A stretch of 64,000 nucleotides of DNA, taken from assembly GCA_036346395.1 (NCBI GenBank), contig CM070615.1, positions 2,919,534-2,983,533 of the forward strand, written 5' to 3'. A program made the translations under genes and the position numbers. Source of the DNA: Hsuehochloa calcarea. Lineage: Eukaryota > Streptophyta > Magnoliopsida > Poales > Poaceae. Below are positions 58,953 to 64,000 of the stretch, in pieces. Below the pieces are notes generated by a model. The model was not told the origin of the DNA. It ran no database searches and saw nothing but the letters and a program-made list of their open reading frames with translations. Each line of letters starts with the position of its first letter. Position 1 is the stretch's first letter.

Positions 58953-59298
58953 GCAATCGGAGAAAAATCCTTTCCGATTGTTACTTCATTCGACCAGAAA
59001 GACTTGGTAAAGAAAGTAATTTCGCTTGGAGGTGACAAAACGAATCTAATTTCCTCGAACAGACCATCTAGGGAATTGCAACCGACTCCCACAGACCTGC
59101 CGAAGAGACGGTTCCCGAAGCGGTGGCAATCGGAGAAAAATCCTTTCCGATCGATACTTCATTCGACCAGAAAGACTTGGTCAAGAAAGTAATTTCGCTT
59201 GGAGGTGACAAAACGAACCTAATTTTCTCAAACAGACCATATAGGGAATTGCAACTGACTACCACAGACCTGTCGATGAAACGGTTCCCGAAGCGATG
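58953..59298. repeat. 173-bp tandem duplication
   Basis: Two copies, 58953-59125 and 59126-59298, share GCAATCGGAGAAAAATCC, TTCATTCGACCAGAAAGACT and TTTCGCTTGGAGGTGACAAA and differ at scattered sites. They lie just upstream of a TATA-like TTATAAAAA (about 59311) and the gene that follows. Confidence 0.85.
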
Positions 59299-59460
59299 GC
59301 AATCGTGCGGTTATAAAAACTCACCGGGAGTTAGACTTGGATTTTTACCTTTTCCCCAAGTCGTTCCCACCGTTCTTTAGGTTTTCACCTTCTCCGCCTC
59401 AGACTCAACTTCGTCTTCTCCGCCGCCAACCCAATCCAAAACTTCTTGTTTCTGAGAGAA

Positions 59461-62400
59461 ATGGCCAAGAAAGTTTCCGAGTGGGAAGAGTCGGAGATGG
59501 ATGCAGCGAAGATTAAAGTCTTGGTCGACACCGGGAAGATTCCAGAGAAGGCTCTGGTGAAATGGATTCCGGCTATTGGGCAGCACTGGCCGTCGGGGGA
59601 AAATGGGCAAATCCCCGTCTTCCAAGCGTACTGTGAGTGCGGCCTCCGACTGCCTGCTCACCCCTTTCTTACGGTGGTACTCGAGCACTTTGGAGTGGAA
59701 TTAGTGAACCTAGGTCCTAATTCCATTACCATGCTGAGTGTCTTCGTGTACTGTATGAGGCGCATTTGGGGATTAGGCGGACCTCGAGCTTTTCCAATAT
59801 TATTATGGGATGGCTCGACAAACCGAATCGCCGAAGTTGCGGTCCAAGCTCCACGACTCAAGTCGAGGGAGTATATTCGAGTTTCACTCGGTCTTCATGG
59901 CCGGGATGGAGAAAGAGGTGGTTTTACTGGAAAGTCACCTCAGAAAACAGCCTCTCTTTCGTGGGGAAGGCTGCCGAGAAGAAATATTAATGGGATTCGA
60001 CTCCTGAAGATATTAGCCGGATTGCCCCCTATATTCAAGCCATCAAGGACTTGAAAGAAGAAGGGCTGACCGGATGGCATATGGTAAAAGATTTCATCAC
60101 ACGCCGAATTAGTCCCTTGAAGAAACGAGCATCTCCTATGTGGAGATACTCGGGGAGAGGAGACCCGACCAGGGACTACGACGAGGGTAAGTGAACTTCC
60201 GACTTAGCTTTCGGTTTGGTCTTTTTCAACATTATCTAATATTCTTATCTGTTTACACAGATCTTTCACAGGCAGAGATTGACGCTAGAGTCAAACTCAT
60301 CTGTGAGAAATCTCCGCCACTCCGAGTGGCGGTTCCTCGAATCATTGCGGCTTTGCCTGCAGATGAAAAGATAGAGCACCTAAAGGTAATCAAAAAGTTG
60401 ATTCTTTCTTTAGGATTTTATAGTCGTAGAAGAACTTACGACTAATGGTGATCGTAGGATATCTTGCGATCAAGAAAGTGTCGTAGAAAAACTTACGACT
60501 TGGCACTGGTCGTAGAAAAACTTACGACTGGTTAGTGATTCTTCTTTTTCTGTTTTGCTTTACAGAAAGTAGGCATGGAAAATCGTCAGGACGACGAGGA
60601 AGTCGCACTGATGACCATTGGCGCAGTATTGTCGAAAGACAAAGGCTCGGCTCCTCCATATAAGAGACGTCGACTTGCAAGATCCGCCGACAAGGGAGGA
60701 GCAAGTTCGAGCTCTGGTCTTTCGACCAGACCCTCTACAAATCCTGCGGCAGACATAGCCGTAATTGAAGCCGAGGCTGAAGTTGAGGAGGTTGGAGCAG
60801 TTGAACCTCTTAAGCACAAACCCCGCAGGGCTAAGGTACCCTTCTACTATGACAAGAAATCTTTCGCGGTTTCTGCCACTCCTAGTTTTGTTAAGCAACT
60901 GGAAAAGGAAATCTGGAAAGATTTTATGTCTTTTGTAAAGGACGATCTTTGCTCGGCCAAAGACACCGCGAGAGGGTAGTGCCGCTCTTGGAGTGGTCGA
61001 GACTGGTCTCGGCTATCCATAAAATCAGGAGACCAGAGATGTGGTTCCTGTTCAAATTCTACGACCAGACGTGGTCGTAGCTGAGCCCATTATTGAACCT
61101 CGATCAGACGTGGTCGTAGAGAAGAAGAAATCCTCCGTTGGGAGGATTGCTCCTAAGTTCCTGGTTAAGACCAGGGTGCAGAGGTATGTGAAATGTACTA
61201 AAGTGTAAGAACAACATTTACATTTTTCCTTTTCACAACCTGATTTGCTTTTCTTTATTTTAGTCCGACTCCTTCAGCCCCCGGGAATGCTTCCGTTGAG
61301 AAGCCCATTGCCACTTCTTCAGTTGCTGAAGAGGTAACAATGGAGGTGGTTGAAGGATCATCCTTGGCCCAGGTGGCCGAGGAAGTCGTGGCTCCCAGAG
61401 TGGTTCCTACAACTGCTGAGGTTGTAGCTACGATCGATGAAGTAGCGGCTGCAACCGTTGAAGTGGCAGCTACGACTACCGAGGTCGTAAAGACAGCAGG
61501 GGCAGCTGTACAAGCCTCTGGTCAAGGCGGTGACGAGCCTGTGCACCGCGCTGGGAAGGAAGTCGTGGCAGGCGTTCCTTCCAGTATTCAAAAAGAAGCT
61601 GCAGCTACAGAATCAGAAGAAGAAGAATATTTCAACTTCTGTGCTGACTTCTTTGGTCCTGCTTCAGTCGTAGGGTCTTCTGCTTTTAGATCTCACGACC
61701 GAGTCCCCCATCCCAACGATATTCCCAATAGAGGGAACACCTTTGACAATGAGCGTCTTGAGAGGGTGTGGTGGGATCAAGTCGCGAGGATAGACAAGCT
61801 GCAGAACCCGGAGCTAGTGTACTCGACCTTTGCTAGGTCGACCATGAATGTAAGTATTTTTAGGATACTTATATATGTGGCTTTCCCTTTCTTCTCACTG
61901 TCTTCTTTTTGCAGAAAGCTCTAGAGCAAATTGCCGTTGTTGGTGAGTATCATCGACAACTTTTAGAGCTACGACAGGAAAAGGAAGAACTCTGCATACA
62001 GGCGGAGAGATGGTAAGTTACCGTTATTCATAGTCGTTTTCGACTTGACTACTCGTATAGTGTTTACGAGAGTTGTCATGGAAAAACTCATGACAAGGTA
62101 CTGGTCGTAAAGAGCTTACGACTAGAGGCTTTGTCGTAGAAAAACTTACGACTAGGTCAGTGGTTGTAGAAGGACTTACAACCGATTGACTGATGTTCAT
62201 ATCCACTTTTGTCCTCTGTAGGCTAAAAAGTGACACAAAGACCTTAGTTGACTCACTCGATTATGAAAAAGAGGAGTCGAAAAAGCTAAGGGAGGAAGTA
62301 GTGGTCCTCTCGGATAAACTTCGAGAAGCCATCTCTGCAACTAGAAGATTGCATGAAAAATAAACAGTAAGTGCTGAACTTAAGACTGCTTTTGACTTTG

Positions 62401-63189
62401 ACCTTCACTCGATTCTCATTTCTCTTCCAGAAAAAGAAGATGAAATGAAGAAGCTCGATGAAGTTGGAGAAAAGCTTTGGTCATTCAGAGTTTTCTCGTA
62501 TTACCAAGAATAAGGATCAGGAACTCGAGGGACTGAAAACTCGAGTAACAGGTAAGCAATTCTTTACCTGTTGTTCTTTTCGAGTATTTTCCCTTTTCTA
62601 ATGCTAATCTCTTTTTCAGAAATTGCTGTCGAACTGAGAAACCTCGAGGCAGAAATAAATGAAAAAACTCTGATCTGCAACGAGGCCGTCGCATTGCTAA
62701 GATGAATGCAGAGGACGTTAAAACATGGGAGAAAAAGCACGCTGAAACCATTACTTCCCATAAAGAAGAAGTCAAGAAGTTGGATTCTCGACTAGTAGGT
62801 AAGAAATGCTTTACCTATAATTATACTTGTGTTCTCTTCCTCTAGAAGTTTATTTTTGTTTGACCGGTTTTATTCTTTTCAGAACAAGTGGTCGAGAACA
62901 AAAGCTTCGCGAGGCTTCGACTCGTTCCCAACAGGAGATGGAATCAATGAAGACTAATCTTCAAAGCAACATCACACTCCTGAACAATGTACTTGGTGAG
63001 CTACATACTGAGGGAAAAACTCCTCGAGAAGATACGATAGCTGCTCACATAAGTACCATTGGGGAACAAGTCGGAACTTTGCAAGAAATGGTGACCACTC
63101 TGAAGGCCAACCAAGCTGAATCCATAAGGGAGGCAATGAAGTGCGATAAGTTACGCTTTATAAACTTAAAGCTCATGGCCCCGCCTTAA
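59461..63189 (+). pseudogene. 'Putative gypsy type transposon' family gene (PF04195-like), spliced but broken
   Basis: The ATG at 59461 opens MAKKVSEWEESEMDAAKI, and the N-terminal domain continues with HFGVELVNLGPNSITMLSVF. After a 2-bp frame shift near 59757 come LGIRRTSSFSNIIMGW and WRKRWFYWKVTS, as in the PF04195 family of grass transposon-linked proteins. An in-frame TAA follows (about 59988). Later exons are 60261-60385, 60566-60979, 61264-61849, 61915-62012 and 62222-62364, then pieces to 63189; most splice sites are good GT-AG pairs. The middle is Ala/Val/Glu-rich low complexity (61330-61620), and the C-terminal half is long coiled coil (EKEELCIQAERW; KKLREEVVVLSDKLREA). Premature stops break several exons. 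Molecular function is unknown. Confidence 0.6.
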
Positions 63190-63364
63190 TGTGTAACCAA
63201 TCGAAGCCGACTTCGATCGCTCAATCAAAGGCAAGTCGTCTCGATTGAGGAAATGCAATCGATTGGCAAGAAGGTATGAGGAAATGCAATTGGGCTCTCC
63301 TCTTCAGAGTAATTTGTAATAACTTTGTGAGGCAGACAGTTTCTGTTGATGAGAAATATATGAT

Positions 63365-63576
63365 CCATCTTGTTTCCTGCAAATCATCTTGTCGAGTGGT
63401 TAGCAACCCGAAAGATAACTAACGAATGAAAAACCAAGGACTGAAGTTAAATTAATAACTTTATCCTAGGCCATCTTGTTTCCTGCAAATCATCTTGTCG
63501 AGTAGTTAGTAACTCAAAAGATAATAGACGAATGAAAGACTAAGAATTGAAGTTAAATTAATAACTTTATCCTAGC
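63365..63576. repeat. 106-bp tandem duplication
   Basis: Two adjacent copies (63365-63470 and 63471-63576) share CCATCTTGTTTCCTGCAAAT and AAGTTAAATTAATAACTTTA, with a few substitutions. Confidence 0.85.
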
Positions 63577-63717
63577 ACCCGACTATTTGCTTAGCTTGTT
63601 TAGACAATCTAAGTAAATAGTGTGTGAAATGGGGTTTCTGAAAATAGAGAGATGTTTATTTAACTTATAGTTTTTGTTATGGTTGTCAAGTAATGGTCGA
63701 AAGAGTAGAAACGGCTC

Positions 63718-64000
63718 GACACTAGGAAGTTCCTTCTAGTGGGCAGGACCACGTGCAGAGAGGAAAGGCTTCGACTAGGTGATGTTACCATCTCCGACTA
63801 GTTTAATCGAACCAAGAACAACAACTTGAGTTAAGCAAACGTCTTAGAGGACTTTAATAATTCGTTCACCCTTTTTTGGTGGACTCGATAAGTCTTTTCC
63901 AAGAGCAAAGTGGGAGGCGAGCAACGCTAGGAAGTTCCTTCTAGTGGGCAGGACCACGTGCAGAAAGGAAAGACTTCGACTAGGTGTGTCTCTTCCTTCG
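63718..64000. repeat. Direct repeat of about 62 bp, spaced by about 210 bp
   Basis: The block CTAGGAAGTTCCTTCTAGTG followed by GGCAGGACCACGTGCAGA occurs at 63722 and again at 63928. The second copy is close to the window end, so the array may continue. Confidence 0.75.

Larger units (their letters stand above)
57858..64000 (+). mobile_element. Large retroelement-like region, incomplete at the window edge
   Basis: It begins TGTCGGTGTTTTAGAACCG and continues with TACAGGTTCGGGCC and CTACTCCTGTGTG, the style of grass LTR starts. A TATA box (CCTTATAAATATAAGG, about 58638) fits an LTR promoter. The LTR end, primer site and partner LTR were not identified, so the class is not proven. It contains the decayed gene at 59461-63189 and several tandem duplications and hairpin repeats. 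Confidence 0.5.

Overview
This window is nuclear DNA from a grass, most likely rice or a close relative (Oryza). The reasons are spliced genes with very GC-rich first exons, GT-AG introns, long AT-rich intergenic DNA, and dense layered transposable elements of grass type. There are no operons, ribosome binding sites or other prokaryotic features. All calls were made by reading the sequence; no database search was run, so family names rest on recalled motifs.

Host genes, left to right. (1) A single-exon DUF868 protein (+, 175-1116). (2) A Dabb (stress-responsive A/B barrel) gene (-, 4759-5452) broken by a 5-bp duplication and an in-frame stop. (3) A two-exon ATL-type RING-H2 ubiquitin ligase (-, 6392-9101) with a hAT MITE in its intron. 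(4) A two-exon PINOID-type AGCVIII protein kinase (+, 20093-25092). (5) A three-exon 60S acidic ribosomal protein P2 copy (-, 26257-27707) that has lost its start codon and carries a frameshift and stops. A possible + transcript starts divergently from its promoter. (6) A nine-exon IQM-type calmodulin-binding protein (-, 36148-49748) whose fifth intron has grown to about 10.5 kb by transposon insertion.

Mobile DNA fills the rest. 9790-11589 is an exact 1800-bp solo LTR with target-site duplication (TSD) ACCTA; a second LTR of the same family, with a primer binding site, lies inverted at 54864-56661. 12017-14255 is a Copia-type element collapsed by internal deletion but still bounded by TSD CCCAC. 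34093-35703 looks like a Harbinger/Tourist element with a GC-rich core. IQM intron 5 holds a nested stack: a Mutator-like Pack-MULE (37925-47864) carrying an antisense fragment of a RING/vWA-domain gene. That element was invaded by a 1.9-kb non-autonomous LTR element (38358-40252, TSD ATCTC) which itself carries a phospholipase C N-terminal fragment. It was also invaded by a second LTR element (41292-47662), into which a Copia element with identical LTRs (41820-46357, TSD ATAAC) then inserted.

The right end (57858-64000) is a retroelement-like region that runs off the window. It holds a decayed, intron-containing gene of the 'putative gypsy type transposon' family and an array of short hairpin repeats of the GTCGTA...TACGAC type. 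These recur in the introns, some with compensating changes in both arms.

No new enzyme system or defence-type system was seen. The most unusual content is the nested double gene capture inside the IQM intron and the hairpin-repeat family at the right end.
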